Shown one piece after another: positions 55,365 through 64,000 of a DNA stretch of 64,000 nucleotides. The stretch is taken from positions 62,001-126,000 of the forward strand of contig BOKF01000010.1 in the NCBI GenBank assembly GCA_016860845.1. The letters are read 5' to 3'. The notes under the pieces were generated by a model. That model searched no databases, was not told where the DNA came from, and saw only the letters and a program-made list of their open reading frames with translations. The translations under genes were made by a program, and so were the position numbers. Within the stretch, counting starts at the first letter, position 1; the number at the start of each line of letters is the position of its first letter. The stretch comes from Chloroflexota bacterium (lineage in GTDB: Bacteria; Chloroflexota; Anaerolineae; 4572-78; J111).

Positions 55365-56135
55365 ATGTACCAAACAATCAATTTTCAAGTTGATGGTGTA
55401 GTGGCTCGGCTTACCCTCAACCGGCCGCCGCTCAATGTTATCACCATACCCATGATGGCCGAGATGGTGGAGGCGGTGGAAAGTCTGCGCGAGCAGCCGG
55501 CCGTTAAAGTGTTGGTCATCGAGGCTGCGGCGGGGAGCAAGGCCTTTTCCGCGGGGGTGGATGTGGCCGACCATACCGCCGACAAGGTTCAAGATATGAT
55601 CCATGGCTTTCATCGCTTCTTTCGCCTGCTGGCCGGCCTCAATATCCCTACCCTGGCCGTGGTGAATGGTGCGGCCCTGGGCGGCGGCTGCGAGTTAGCC
55701 ATCTTCTGTGATATGATTGTCGCTTCGGAGCGGGCCAAATTTGGGCAGCCGGAAATCAAAGTCGGCGTCTTTCCGCCGCTTGCTGCGGTGATGCTGCCCC
55801 GGCTTATCCCTCATCATCGCGCCCTTGAATTACTCTTAACCGGCGAAACGATAGATGCCACCGAAGCGTATCGGCTGGGTTTGGTCAATCGGGTCGCTCC
55901 GCCGGAGGAATTGCAGGCTGCGGCCAATGAGTTGATTGAAAAGCTGGCCAGTCTGAGCGCTTCTATTTTGCGCTCCACCCGCAAAGCAGCATGGTTGGGC
56001 GCGGCCGGCTCCTTCCCCGATGCCCTGGCCGCCGTCGAGAAACTTTACCTGGATGAACTGATGCAAACCCACGACGCTCACGAAGGTCTGGCCGCTTTTA
56101 TGGAAAAACGCCCACCCGCCTGGCAAAACAAATAG
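55365..56135 (+). CDS. bzdW: Enoyl-CoA hydratase, probable cyclohexa-1,5-diene-1-carbonyl-CoA hydratase
   Basis: 256-aa crotonase: VARLTLNRPPLNVITIPM, KAFSAGVDVADHT and VVNGAALGGGCELAIFCDM oxyanion-hole motifs. Position between the reductase and the dehydrogenase fits the dienoyl-CoA hydratase step (Dch/BzdW). A generic enoyl-CoA hydratase role is possible. Ribosome site GGGAGGAG, 12 bp after the hemerythrin gene. Confidence 0.75.
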   Translation: MYQTINFQVDGVVARLTLNRPPLNVITIPMMAEMVEAVESLREQPAVKVLVIEAAAGSKAFSAGVDVADHTADKVQDMIHGFHRFFRLLAGLNIPTLAVVNGAALGGGCELAIFCDMIVASERAKFGQPEIKVGVFPPLAAVMLPRLIPHHRALELLLTGETIDATEAYRLGLVNRVAPPEELQAAANELIEKLASLSASILRSTRKAAWLGAAGSFPDALAAVEKLYLDELMQTHDAHEGLAAFMEKRPPAWQNK

Positions 56136-56243
56136 ATTTTGGGTTTTAGATTATTTCTTCCAATCCAAAATCTACGCCCGTCTGACGGGCAGTCCAAAAT
56201 ACCCAAAGGGTACGATGTCCAAAATCGAATGGAGGGATACTCA

Positions 56244-57269
56244 ATGAAGGCCGCGATATTCTATGGTCCTGGTCAGCCATTTAAAATAGAAGAGACGCCT
56301 ACCCCGCAGCCGGGAGTGGGGGAAGTACTGGTCAAAGTAGCCGCCTGTGGGGTCTGCCACACCGATTTGCACTACACCGACCACAATGTACCCACCTTTA
56401 AAAAGCCGCCGCTCATTCTGGGCCACGAAGCTTCGGGCTGGGTGGCGGCAGTAGGCGCAGGAGTGACTCGCTGGCATGAAGGCGACCGGATGCTGCTGCC
56501 CGCGGTGTACGGCTGCGGTGTGTGCGAGGCGTGTCGCCGGGGCCGGGAGAATATTTGCGATAATATGGTCATGTTTGGCAACAACATTGACGGCGCTTTT
56601 GCCGAATATATTGTCGTCAGCCAGCACACCCTCTTTGCTCTGCCCGCAGAGCTACCCTTGATTGAAAGTTGTATCATCGCCGATGCCATCACCACCCCCT
56701 ACCAAGCCGTCGCCAATCGGGGGCGAGTCAAGCCGGGCGATGCGGTGGCTGTTTTTGGCTGCGGTGGGATTGGCTTGAATGTGGTACAGATGGCTGCCGC
56801 TGCCGGAGGACAGGTTATTGCTGTAGATTTGCTGGAGCAAAAATTGGTGTGGGCCAAACAGTTGGGCGCGGTCGCTACCATCAACGCCAGCCAGGTGGAG
56901 CGGGTGGACAAAGAAATCCGTAGACTCAGCAGTAGCGGTGTGGATGTGGCTTTCGAGGCTATTGGTCTGCCGGTCACGCAGGAAGCCGCCTTTGCCAGCA
57001 CCCGCAACGGTGGACGGCTGGTGCTGGTCGGCTACAGCAGCAAACCGATGACGCTCAACAGCGGCCGGACCATGTATCGAGAGATGGAAATTGTCGGCTC
57101 GCTGGGCTGCCCGGCCTCGGAATACCCCAAGGTGATCGAACTGGCCCGGACCGGCAAAATTAAGGTGAAGGAACTCGTCACCGCCCACTTCCCGTTGGCT
57201 CAAATCAATGAGGCTTTTGACACCCTGCGCCGGGGCGAGGGCATTCGCTCGGTGGTAGTGATGGAGTAA
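56244..57269 (+). CDS. bzdX: Zinc alcohol dehydrogenase, probable 6-hydroxycyclohex-1-ene-1-carbonyl-CoA dehydrogenase
   Basis: 341-aa medium-chain dehydrogenase. [12 protein letters not shown] and GHEASGWV give the catalytic zinc ligands; [15 protein letters not shown] supplies the structural zinc Cys set; [17 protein letters not shown] is the NAD fold. Neighbours identify it as the Had/BzdX step producing the oxo compound cleaved by the 48570 hydrolase. ATG 56244 after GGAGGG. Confidence 0.8.
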   Translation: MKAAIFYGPGQPFKIEETPTPQPGVGEVLVKVAACGVCHTDLHYTDHNVPTFKKPPLILGHEASGWVAAVGAGVTRWHEGDRMLLPAVYGCGVCEACRRGRENICDNMVMFGNNIDGAFAEYIVVSQHTLFALPAELPLIESCIIADAITTPYQAVANRGRVKPGDAVAVFGCGGIGLNVVQMAAAAGGQVIAVDLLEQKLVWAKQLGAVATINASQVERVDKEIRRLSSSGVDVAFEAIGLPVTQEAAFASTRNGGRLVLVGYSSKPMTLNSGRTMYREMEIVGSLGCPASEYPKVIELARTGKIKVKELVTAHFPLAQINEAFDTLRRGEGIRSVVVME

Positions 57270-57273
57270 AATA

Positions 57274-57675
57274 ATGTCGCTCACTCTCATTAATCCACCC
57301 TCTTTACCAGCTCCTAAAGGCTTCAATCACGGTATCCTGGTCACCGGCAGGCGGCTGCTCTTTCTGGCCGGACAGGATGCCAGCGACGCCGACGGCAATA
57401 TTGTTGCCCCGGGTGATTTGGTGGCCCAATTTGAGCAGGTCCTGCGTAACCTCAAAGCGGTGGTTGAAGAGGCCGGCGGCACCACGCAGGATATAGTTAA
57501 ACTCAATGTTTTTGTCCGTGACCGTGACTCTTACGTGGCTAACCTGAAGCCCCTGGGCCGGGTCTTTCGCGCCTATTTTGGCGACCACTACCCCACGATG
57601 GCCTTGTTTGAAGTCTCGGCCTTTTTCCGGGACGGGAATCTCATCGAACTGGAAGGTATCGCTACGGTAGAGTAA
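57274..57675 (+). CDS. RidA/YjgF-family protein
   Basis: 133-aa trimeric RidA-like protein: NHGILVTGRRLLFLAGQDASDADGN split by turns, VKLNVFVRDRDSYVANLKPLGRVF, and FYPTMALFEVSAFF. RidA members hydrolyse reactive imines; a role in aromatic degradation clusters is not established. 4 bp after the dehydrogenase stop, so in the same operon. Confidence 0.8.
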   Translation: MSLTLINPPSLPAPKGFNHGILVTGRRLLFLAGQDASDADGNIVAPGDLVAQFEQVLRNLKAVVEEAGGTTQDIVKLNVFVRDRDSYVANLKPLGRVFRAYFGDHYPTMALFEVSAFFRDGNLIELEGIATVE

Positions 57676-57840
57676 AATAAGGTAACAGGTAGCAGGGTAG
57701 CAACGTTGCAGAGCCAAGGGTTCTCTGCCACTAGGAGCCTTTGGCTCTGGATAGTCTTATCTTTTCGGCGATCAGCGGTCCCCCAAGGGGAGGCGAAGCG
57801 CTCTCGGTCGTCGGCGGTCATGTCCAGAGGAGAACATCAA

Positions 57841-58635
57841 ATGAAAATCATTGTCCTGGTTAAACAGGTTCCCGATACGGCCCAACTATCCATTCTGATG
57901 GATGGCCTGAAACTGATGGCCGAGGGCGGGCCGCGCATCATCAATCCCTGGGATGAATACGCTCTTGAAACCGGCCTGCAGCTCAAAGAAGCGCACGGCG
58001 GCACAGTGACCCTCTTATCGCTGGGCAAACCTGAAGCCATCGAAGCTTTGAAGACAGGGCTGGCCATGGGCGCCGACGAAGCTATCCTGCTGTCGGACCC
58101 CGCTTTTGAGGGCAGCGACAGCCTGGCCACGGCCCGCGCTCTGGCTACGGCCATCAAAAAAGTGGGTGAATTCGATCTGATAATTGCCGGCTGCATGGCG
58201 ATTGACAGCCATAACGCAGCCACCGCCGGGCAGGTAGCCGCGCTGTTAAGACTTCCACAGCTTGCCTACGTAGCCGCTCTCAAAGCAGTTGACCCGGCGG
58301 CCAGAACAATAACCGCTATCCGGCTGGTAGACAACGGCCATGAGATAGTGAGCAGCCGGCTGCCGATCATGATGACAGTGGTTCAGGAAATCAACCAACC
58401 GCGCTATCCCAGTTTTATGGGCATTCGTCGAGCGGCCAAAGCCACCATCCCCACCTGGGGTCTGGCCGAACTGGATTTGCCGGGCGATCAGGTCGGGACA
58501 GCCGGGGCGCAGGTCAGATGGACCAAGATCAGCTTGCCTCCAACCAGAAAGGGCGGCGCTGAGGTAATTAGCGGCGTCCCGGCAGAGGCAGCAAAAACTC
58601 TGCTGGATAAGTTGGTGGCCCAAAAAGTAATATAA
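57841..58635 (+). CDS. etfB: Electron transfer flavoprotein beta subunit
   Basis: 264-aa EtfB: KIIVLVKQVPDTAQ, NPWDEYALETGLQL, GADEAILLSD, GCMAIDSHNAATAGQVAALL and VVQEINQPRYPSFMGIRRAAK. Pairs with the next gene to carry electrons, presumably from acyl-CoA dehydrogenation of the ring-cleavage product. ATG 57841 after AGAGGAG. Confidence 0.9.
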   Translation: MKIIVLVKQVPDTAQLSILMDGLKLMAEGGPRIINPWDEYALETGLQLKEAHGGTVTLLSLGKPEAIEALKTGLAMGADEAILLSDPAFEGSDSLATARALATAIKKVGEFDLIIAGCMAIDSHNAATAGQVAALLRLPQLAYVAALKAVDPAARTITAIRLVDNGHEIVSSRLPIMMTVVQEINQPRYPSFMGIRRAAKATIPTWGLAELDLPGDQVGTAGAQVRWTKISLPPTRKGGAEVISGVPAEAAKTLLDKLVAQKVI

Positions 58636-58729
58636 AGAGGGTAGCAGAGTCGCCAGGTAGCAAGTAATTACCTTGCGACCTGCTACCCTGTGTTACTAAC
58701 TTTTCTGAGCAAATTGGGGTGAAATTATT

Positions 58730-59719
58730 ATGTCAGACCAGCCCGTTTTTGTCTGGATTGAACAGCGCGACGGCCAGACTGCTACAGTGTCCTGGGAAAC
58801 CCTGAGTGCAGGTCGTTATGTAGCCGATCAACTGGGCGGCCAACTGGTGGCGGTTGTGTTGGGGGAGCAGGTGAGCCACCTGGCGGAGCAGGCGATTCAG
58901 TACGGGGCAGACCAGGTTCTGGTCGCCAGCAATGCCTCCTTAAAACAGTTTCGCCTGGAGCCGTACGCTGCCCTGCTGACCCAATTGGCCCAGGAACGCC
59001 AACCGGCAGCACTCTTACTTGGCGCGACCAACACGGGCCTAGAACTGGCCCCGTATGTCGCCGCGCTGTTAGGGGTGGGGCTGGCGTCGGATTGCACCGA
59101 TTTGAGGGTAGAGAATGGCTGCCTGGTCGCTACCCGTCCGATACTGGCCGGCAGTCTGACGGCCAGTGTGGCGTTCGGCCCGGCCCAGCCCCACATGGCG
59201 ACCCTGCGCGGCAGGGCCTTTCCAATGCCAGCCTTAGACCCGACTCGCACCGGCGAGATTATCGCCGTTGCTCCTGCGTTGGTGGAAGGGGAGATCACAG
59301 TCAAAATCGAGGGCTTTGCCGCCGCGGACAGCCGGGTCAATTTGACCGAGGCGAAGGCTATTGTGTCGGGGGGCCGAGGGGTTGGCGGGCCGGAAGGATT
59401 TGCGCCCCTACAGACGCTGGCCGAGATTATGGGCGGGGCGCTGGGGGCCAGCCGGGCTGCGGTTGACGCCGGCTGGGTGTCTTACGAGCACCAGATCGGA
59501 CAGACCGGTAAAACTGTCCAGCCCGATCTCTATATCGCCTGCGGCATCTCCGGGGCGATCCAACACTTGTCCGGGATGAAAACTTCTAAAGTGATTGTCG
59601 CCATCAACAAAGACCCGGAAGCGCCCATCTTCAGGTACGCCCACTATGGGATTGTCGGCAATCTGTTCCACTATGTTCCGGCGCTGATCGAGGAGGCTAA
59701 GAAGCGGTTAGGCAAATAA
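58730..59719 (+). CDS. etfA: Electron transfer flavoprotein alpha subunit
   Basis: 329-aa EtfA with the FAD-binding C-terminal region: [65 protein letters not shown] and [19 protein letters not shown]. Separated from etfB by 94 bp containing a GGTAGCAGAGTCG/CGACCTGCTACC dyad. End of the plus-strand catabolic set. Confidence 0.9.
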   Translation: MSDQPVFVWIEQRDGQTATVSWETLSAGRYVADQLGGQLVAVVLGEQVSHLAEQAIQYGADQVLVASNASLKQFRLEPYAALLTQLAQERQPAALLLGATNTGLELAPYVAALLGVGLASDCTDLRVENGCLVATRPILAGSLTASVAFGPAQPHMATLRGRAFPMPALDPTRTGEIIAVAPALVEGEITVKIEGFAAADSRVNLTEAKAIVSGGRGVGGPEGFAPLQTLAEIMGGALGASRAAVDAGWVSYEHQIGQTGKTVQPDLYIACGISGAIQHLSGMKTSKVIVAINKDPEAPIFRYAHYGIVGNLFHYVPALIEEAKKRLGK

Positions 59720-59847
59720 GCCGATTTTAGATTTCGCTTTGCGTGCCTTTGGCAGATTTTGGATTTTAGATTTCGGATATTTTGTAGCGAGGAGCCAGCG
59801 CCCCTAGGTGCGACTCCTCGACTCGTGATTTGCTGAATTTTTGACGA

Positions 59848-60534
59848 TTAAACAACCTCGCGCTCAAAGTCGCCTTTGCCGGGCCAGCCGGGACCGTCAG
59901 GGCCAAAGAGATGAGGATAGCCCTCTTGAAAAGCGCGAACCATGCGCTCGAAGGGTAAATCGGCAAACTGGTCGTGATCGCGCAGGTACTCCATGTGTTT
60001 GTTGCCCAACTGGTCAAACGGGTGAAAGATCGAATCGGTGCGCCCGTCAAACTCCAACGGTTGGACCTTGAACCGTTCACACAAAGAGAGGTTGAAGGCC
60101 GGCGTGGCTTTGACCCACCGGTCCGCCAGATACAGCTCGGTGTAGCCGTGATAGATGAAGGCATCGGTGCGCATCAATTCGATGAGGCGGGGCGTCGCCA
60201 GATGATTGCGCACATCGGCAAAGCCCAGCCGGCTGGGAATCCCAATTGCTCGCGCGGCAGCGGCCAGGAGAACCGCTTTCTGGATGCAAAAACCCACTTG
60301 TTCGCGCAGCACCCAACTGGCCTTGAACCTGACCGGCTCAAAAGTGATGCCGTAAGGACTGTAACGAATCCCATCACGGACGGCGTAATAGAGCTTAACC
60401 CCTTGTTCGATCTCTGTTTTGGCTGCGCCCACACTCGACCGGGCAAATTCGATCACCTCGGCTGCATCGCTGTCAATAAATTGAGTGGGTTGTAAGTAGT
60501 GTTGCCAACTGCTGCTGGCCGATATATCTTCCAT
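59848..60534 (-). CDS. Transglutaminase-like cysteine protease-fold protein
   Basis: 228-aa protein with the transglutaminase core: QVGFCIQKAVLLAAAARAIGIPSR holds the catalytic Cys, YHGYTELYLADRWVKA the His, followed by an Asp in TPAFN-type position region. No signal peptide. Function unknown; the domain is common in peptide or protein-modifying enzymes. Confidence 0.75.
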   Translation of the reverse strand: MEDISASSSWQHYLQPTQFIDSDAAEVIEFARSSVGAAKTEIEQGVKLYYAVRDGIRYSPYGITFEPVRFKASWVLREQVGFCIQKAVLLAAAARAIGIPSRLGFADVRNHLATPRLIELMRTDAFIYHGYTELYLADRWVKATPAFNLSLCERFKVQPLEFDGRTDSIFHPFDQLGNKHMEYLRDHDQFADLPFERMVRAFQEGYPHLFGPDGPGWPGKGDFEREVV

Positions 60535-60622
60535 TAGTCTTGACCTCGCTGGGGAATTTTAATCGAACCCGGCTGATACCGAAAATTTGAACCGCGCCCA
60601 TTTCGAATGGAGGGAAACTCCC

Positions 60623-61891
60623 ATGAAGATTGAGACGCTGTCTACGCTGAGCCTCCATTATGCCTGGGTGGTGCTGGTCATCAGCACGTTGGTTGTATTT
60701 GGTTCACTGGGCCTGGCCCGGTTTGGCTACACGGTGGTGCTGCTGGCCATGCAGACAAGCCTAGGGATGGACAACACCCAGGCCGGCATGTTAGCTACTT
60801 CGAATCTGATTGGCTATACGGCCCTGTCGGTCATTGGCGGGGCGCTGGCGGCGCGATTTGGTCCGCGCCGGGTTATCACCGCCGGCCTGGCCCTGGCCGG
60901 GATAGGAATGCTGCTGACCGGTCTGGCCGCTGGCTTTCTGCCGGTGTTAGTATGGCGGGTGCTGACAGGCATTGGCAGCGGCGCCAGCAACGTGCCCGTG
61001 ATGGGCTTGCTGGCAGCCTGGTTTGCCACCCGGCAGCGTGGCCTGGCGGCCGGTATTGCCGTAGCCGGTTCATCGCTGGCCTTGATCTTTGTTGGCCCGG
61101 TTGTCCCATCCCTCCTGGTGGCTTATGGAGAGAATGGCTGGCGGGTCTGCTGGTTCATTTTTGGCGGGATTACCTTGCTGCTGGCTGTTGGCAACCTCTT
61201 GTTTTTGCGAAACCGGCCCGCCGAGAAAGGCTTGTCTCCCCTAGGCGAGAACGAGATGGTTCGGCTTGATCCTCCCCAGGCTGGCCCCGCTCCGGCTGAG
61301 GCGCTGGAATGGGGGCGGATCTACCGAGCGGCGATGGTATGGCATCTAGGCTTGGTTTATGCCGCCTTTGGCCTGGCCTACATTATTTACATGACCTTTT
61401 TTACCAAATTTCTGGTGGCCGAAGGGGGCTATAGTCCCGCCGCCGCCGGAGGATTGTTTATGCTGATGGGTTGGTTCAGCCTGCTGTGCGGGTTGATCTG
61501 GGGTACAATCTCCGACAGGATCGGGCGCAAACCGGCCTTAATGATGGTCTACCTGATCCATGTCGTAGCTTTTGGCCTGTTTGCTCTCTGGCCGGCTCCG
61601 CCTGGATTTACCCTTTCGGCGATTTTATTCGGTTTGACGGCCTGGAGTATCCCGGCAATTATGGCCGCGACCTGCGGCGATGTTCTCGGCCCCCGGCTGG
61701 CCCCGGCGGCGCTGGGGTTCCTGACCCTCTTCTTTGGCAGCGGGCAGGCCATTGGCCCCAGCCTGGCCGGGGCTATCGCCGACGCCGCTGGCTCTTTCGC
61801 CCCGGCCTTCTTGCTGGCCGCCGCCGTGTCCCTCCTGGGCGCGTTGGGCGCCTTTCTGCTGCGCCCAGCCTCAACGGTGGGTGAAGGATAG
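60623..61891 (+). CDS. MFS transporter (OFA/monocarboxylate-like)
   Basis: 422-aa facilitator, about twelve helices, with GGALAARFGPRRVI and GTISDRIGRKPALM signature loops. ATG 60623 follows GGAGGG; an upstream frame start at 60587 has no site. Placed next to aromatic acid and acyl-CoA genes, it may import an aromatic or carboxylic acid. Confidence 0.8.
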   Translation: MKIETLSTLSLHYAWVVLVISTLVVFGSLGLARFGYTVVLLAMQTSLGMDNTQAGMLATSNLIGYTALSVIGGALAARFGPRRVITAGLALAGIGMLLTGLAAGFLPVLVWRVLTGIGSGASNVPVMGLLAAWFATRQRGLAAGIAVAGSSLALIFVGPVVPSLLVAYGENGWRVCWFIFGGITLLLAVGNLLFLRNRPAEKGLSPLGENEMVRLDPPQAGPAPAEALEWGRIYRAAMVWHLGLVYAAFGLAYIIYMTFFTKFLVAEGGYSPAAAGGLFMLMGWFSLLCGLIWGTISDRIGRKPALMMVYLIHVVAFGLFALWPAPPGFTLSAILFGLTAWSIPAIMAATCGDVLGPRLAPAALGFLTLFFGSGQAIGPSLAGAIADAAGSFAPAFLLAAAVSLLGALGAFLLRPASTVGEG

Positions 61892-61898
61892 CGAGCCG

Positions 61899-63518
61899 TT
61901 AAAACCGCACTGGCTCCTTAAACTCACCCAGCACTTGCTTCATCACTTCGATGATTTCTCCCAGAGTGCAATATGTCTGCACGGCCCGCATCATAGCCGG
62001 CATTACGTTCTGTTCTCGCCGGCACACGTCGCGCACTTCGTTCAAGGCGGCCTCCACTTCCACTGCATCGCGCGCTTGCTTGACCTGGGCCAGCCGTTGC
62101 AACTGTTCGTCCCTGGCCTCGGTGCGGTAGGGGTGAAGTTCAACCTCCGGAATTTTCTGATCACTTTCCTCCACCCGATACTTGTTGACGCCCACTTTGA
62201 CAATCTCGCCGCGCTGCAACTTGCGCTCGTATTCATAAGCCTGGCGGGCTACCTTTTGCTGGATCAACCCCGCACTGACCGCCTGCACAATGCCGCCCCA
62301 CTCCTGGTCAACCTGGCGCATCTCAGCCACGATGCGCTGCTCCATCTCGGCGGTCAGCCGTTCAATGTAGTACGAGCCGGCCAGCGGGTCTACCGTGTCG
62401 GACAGGCCGATCTCCTCGGCCAGGATTTGCATGGTGCGCAGGGAAATGAGCTGCGCCTTGGGAGTTGGAATGGTATAGGCTTCATCATAACAACATAGGG
62501 CGCTGGTTTGTGTCCCGCTCAGGGCAGCAATGAGGGCGTAATAAGCCCCTCGGACAATGTTATTCTCCGGTTCCTCGATGGTCAGGCCGCTGCCGCCGCC
62601 CCCGGCAATCATCTTCATCTGCATGGTGCTCGCTTTTTTGGCCCCAAACTCTTCCTTCATCAACCGCGCCCACAAGCGGCGGGCGGCCCGAAACTTGGCC
62701 ACCTGCTCCCACAGGTTGCCGTAGATGTTAAAATTAAACGAAATCCGCCCGGCAAAATCATCCACCCCCAGACCCCGCCCGTTGACCTCTTGAATGTAGG
62801 CTCTGGCGATGCCATAGGCGTAGGCAATCTCCTGGGCCGGGGTAGCGCCGGACTCGCGGATGTGATAGCCGCAAACGCTGACCGGGTAATAGTGCGGCGC
62901 TGCTTTGGCGCAAAACTCCATCGTATCCCCGGTCAGCCGCAGCGACGGCTCGACCGGAAAAATCCAGGCCCCCCGGCCAATGTACTCCTTGAGGATATCG
63001 TTTTGCGTAGTGCCGCGCACCTGCCCTCGCGGCACGCCGTACTTCTCGGCCATGCTCAGGTACATGGCTAGGATGACCGGCGTAACCGCATTGACCGTCA
63101 ACGAGACGCTAATCTGGTCAATGGGAATATCTTTGAAGGCCACCTCCATATCGCGCAGGGTATCTACCGCCATCCCCACCCGCCCCACCTCCCCCTCGGC
63201 CAGCGGGTCATCCGAATCCAACCCCATTTGGGTGGGCAGGTCAAAGGCCACGTTGAGGGCATTTTGGCCGTGCTCGATCAAAAAATGGAAGCGCCGGTTG
63301 GTTTCATCAGGGCTGCCAAAGCCAGTGTACTGGCGCATGGTCCAGGGTCGGGCGCGGTACATGTGGCGGTGGATGCCCCGCGTAAAGGGATACTCCCCCG
63401 GCTGGCCGACTGTCTGCTCCAGGTCGAGGCCGGCAACATCCTCCGGGCCGTAAACCGGCTTAACTTCAATCCCCGATTCCAGGATGACCGGGCGTAACTC
63501 GTTTTCATGGATAGCCAT
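61899..63518 (-). CDS. Acyl-CoA mutase large subunit (methylmalonyl-CoA mutase type)
   Basis: 539-aa TIM-barrel subunit: YPFTRGIHRHMYRARPWTMRQYTGFGS split across the substrate region, FDLPTQMGLDSDDP, GRISFNFNIYGN and QTSALCCYDEAYTIPT. Lacks the B12 domain, which is the separate gene at 63587. Split subunits are typical of archaeal-type methylmalonyl-CoA mutases, isobutyryl-CoA and 2-hydroxyisobutyryl-CoA mutases; substrate not settled by sequence alone. Confidence 0.85.
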   Translation of the reverse strand: MAIHENELRPVILESGIEVKPVYGPEDVAGLDLEQTVGQPGEYPFTRGIHRHMYRARPWTMRQYTGFGSPDETNRRFHFLIEHGQNALNVAFDLPTQMGLDSDDPLAEGEVGRVGMAVDTLRDMEVAFKDIPIDQISVSLTVNAVTPVILAMYLSMAEKYGVPRGQVRGTTQNDILKEYIGRGAWIFPVEPSLRLTGDTMEFCAKAAPHYYPVSVCGYHIRESGATPAQEIAYAYGIARAYIQEVNGRGLGVDDFAGRISFNFNIYGNLWEQVAKFRAARRLWARLMKEEFGAKKASTMQMKMIAGGGGSGLTIEEPENNIVRGAYYALIAALSGTQTSALCCYDEAYTIPTPKAQLISLRTMQILAEEIGLSDTVDPLAGSYYIERLTAEMEQRIVAEMRQVDQEWGGIVQAVSAGLIQQKVARQAYEYERKLQRGEIVKVGVNKYRVEESDQKIPEVELHPYRTEARDEQLQRLAQVKQARDAVEVEAALNEVRDVCRREQNVMPAMMRAVQTYCTLGEIIEVMKQVLGEFKEPVRF

Positions 63519-63519
63519 T

Positions 63520-63586
63520 TTTATCTCCTCGAATACCAGTGATCAGTAACCAGTGACCCGTGATCAGTAACCAGTCTGACTACTGA
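63520..63586. repeat. CAGTGATCAGTAACCAGT short tandem/dyad repeat
   Basis: CAGTGATCAGTAACCAGTGACC, TGATCAGTAACCAGT and ACTACTGACTACTGATTACTG fill the gap between the two mutase genes. Similar in style to other intergenic repeats in the window. Confidence 0.45.
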
Positions 63587-63997
63587 CTACTGATTACTGA
63601 AAGATGCCACACTTCTCACAAACGCGACAATATCATCTAGCGGCGAAGCGGTAGGAAAAACCGCGCTCGCGCCTAATTCGAGCAGCCGGGGGCGGTCCCG
63701 GTGGGGGATGTTGCCGCCGACCAGCACCACTACGTCAGGCAGTCCCTCTTCCCGCAAACGGTATATCAGCTTCTCGGTCAGCTCCAGGTGCGCCCCTGAC
63801 AGCATAGACAGCCCGATGATATCCACATCCTCCTGCAAGGCTGCTTCAACAATTTGGTCAATGGTTTTGTGCAGCCCGGTGTAAATAACCTCACAGCCGG
63901 CGTCGCGCAGAGCATGAGCCACCACTTTAGCCCCTTTATCGTGCCCATCCAGCCCCGGTTTGCCAATCAGAACCCGCAGCGGGCGTTGTTGGGTCAT
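63587..63997 (-). CDS. B12-binding small subunit of acyl-CoA mutase
   Basis: 136-aa cobalamin-binding domain with the DGHDKGAK base-off His motif, GLSMLSGAHLEL and VLVGGNIPHRD. Begins ATG 63997 near the window edge. Partner of the 61899 gene; together they rearrange an acyl-CoA carbon skeleton. Confidence 0.9.
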   Translation of the reverse strand: MTQQRPLRVLIGKPGLDGHDKGAKVVAHALRDAGCEVIYTGLHKTIDQIVEAALQEDVDIIGLSMLSGAHLELTEKLIYRLREEGLPDVVVLVGGNIPHRDRPRLLELGASAVFPTASPLDDIVAFVRSVASFSNQ

Positions 63998-64000
63998 AAG

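Noticed and set aside
1..64000. tRNA, rRNA or selC genes
   Set aside because: I saw no cloverleaf with a conserved T-loop, no rRNA stretch and no selC-like gene on either strand, though a covariance search could still find a diverged one.

Overview
The window reads as a chromosome segment of an uncultured or little-known bacterium, most likely a Chloroflexota (Anaerolineae/Caldilinea-like) member. The reasons are the very large winged-helix/BTAD-AAA-TPR regulators, the style of the energy genes and the non-proteobacterial gene order. This taxonomic call is inference. UGA is an ordinary stop for many genes here (for example the ends at 37232, 39088, 53435 and 26432), so the genome is not globally recoded.

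Layout. 1-2640: remains of mobile DNA, namely a tyrosine recombinase cut by the window edge, an inverted-repeat site, a 5'-truncated group II intron with maturase/HNH protein and domain V, and a shredded two-component gene. 2646-30248: an almost wholly minus-strand island of sulfur/selenium/metalloid-type genes: DsrE-like proteins, class I methyltransferases, OsmC, four rhodanese-containing proteins, a persulfide-dioxygenase-like MBL-rhodanese protein, two BTAD-AAA-TPR regulators, one LuxR-type ATPase regulator, transporters and flavin enzymes. 30544-41684: a DUF364 plus cupin pair, then a periplasmic NxrA/NarG-type molybdoenzyme operon (alpha, small protein, FeS beta, NarJ-like chaperone, heme gamma, membrane protein), then heme A synthase. 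41874-47842: two sensor kinases. 48570-59719: an anaerobic benzoyl-CoA pathway, with ring hydrolase, four-subunit ATP-dependent benzoyl-CoA reductase of the Bzd type, dienoyl-CoA hydratase, dehydrogenase, RidA and EtfBA. 59848-63997: a transglutaminase-like protein, an MFS transporter and a split B12-dependent acyl-CoA mutase.

Main discovery. Seven genes in the 2.6-30 kb island are interrupted by a single in-frame TGA, after which the same family homology continues in the same frame, and each TGA is followed by a hairpin at roughly bacterial-SECIS distance. They are two ArsM-like methyltransferases, one UbiE-like methyltransferase, two DsrE-like proteins and, most unexpectedly, two giant BTAD/AAA/TPR transcriptional regulators. 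In the DsrE pair the UGA takes the place of the first Cys of the CGxC motif that a third, Cys-only DsrE paralogue in the window retains. I annotate all seven as candidate selenoproteins and join the halves. If right, this is a selenocysteine-rich chalcogen/metalloid handling island whose own regulators contain Sec. No selA, selB, selC or selD is in the window, so the decoding machinery must be sought elsewhere in the genome.

Regulation visible in sequence: matching TGTGA-N6-TCACA-type sites at about -41.5 in front of both the DUF364 gene and the molybdoenzyme operon; TATTCAA/TTGAATA operators in front of both the ArsR-rhodanese gene and one Sec-DsrE gene; and a 320-nt leader with a strong promoter, nested inverted repeats and an intrinsic terminator in front of the benzoyl-CoA cluster.
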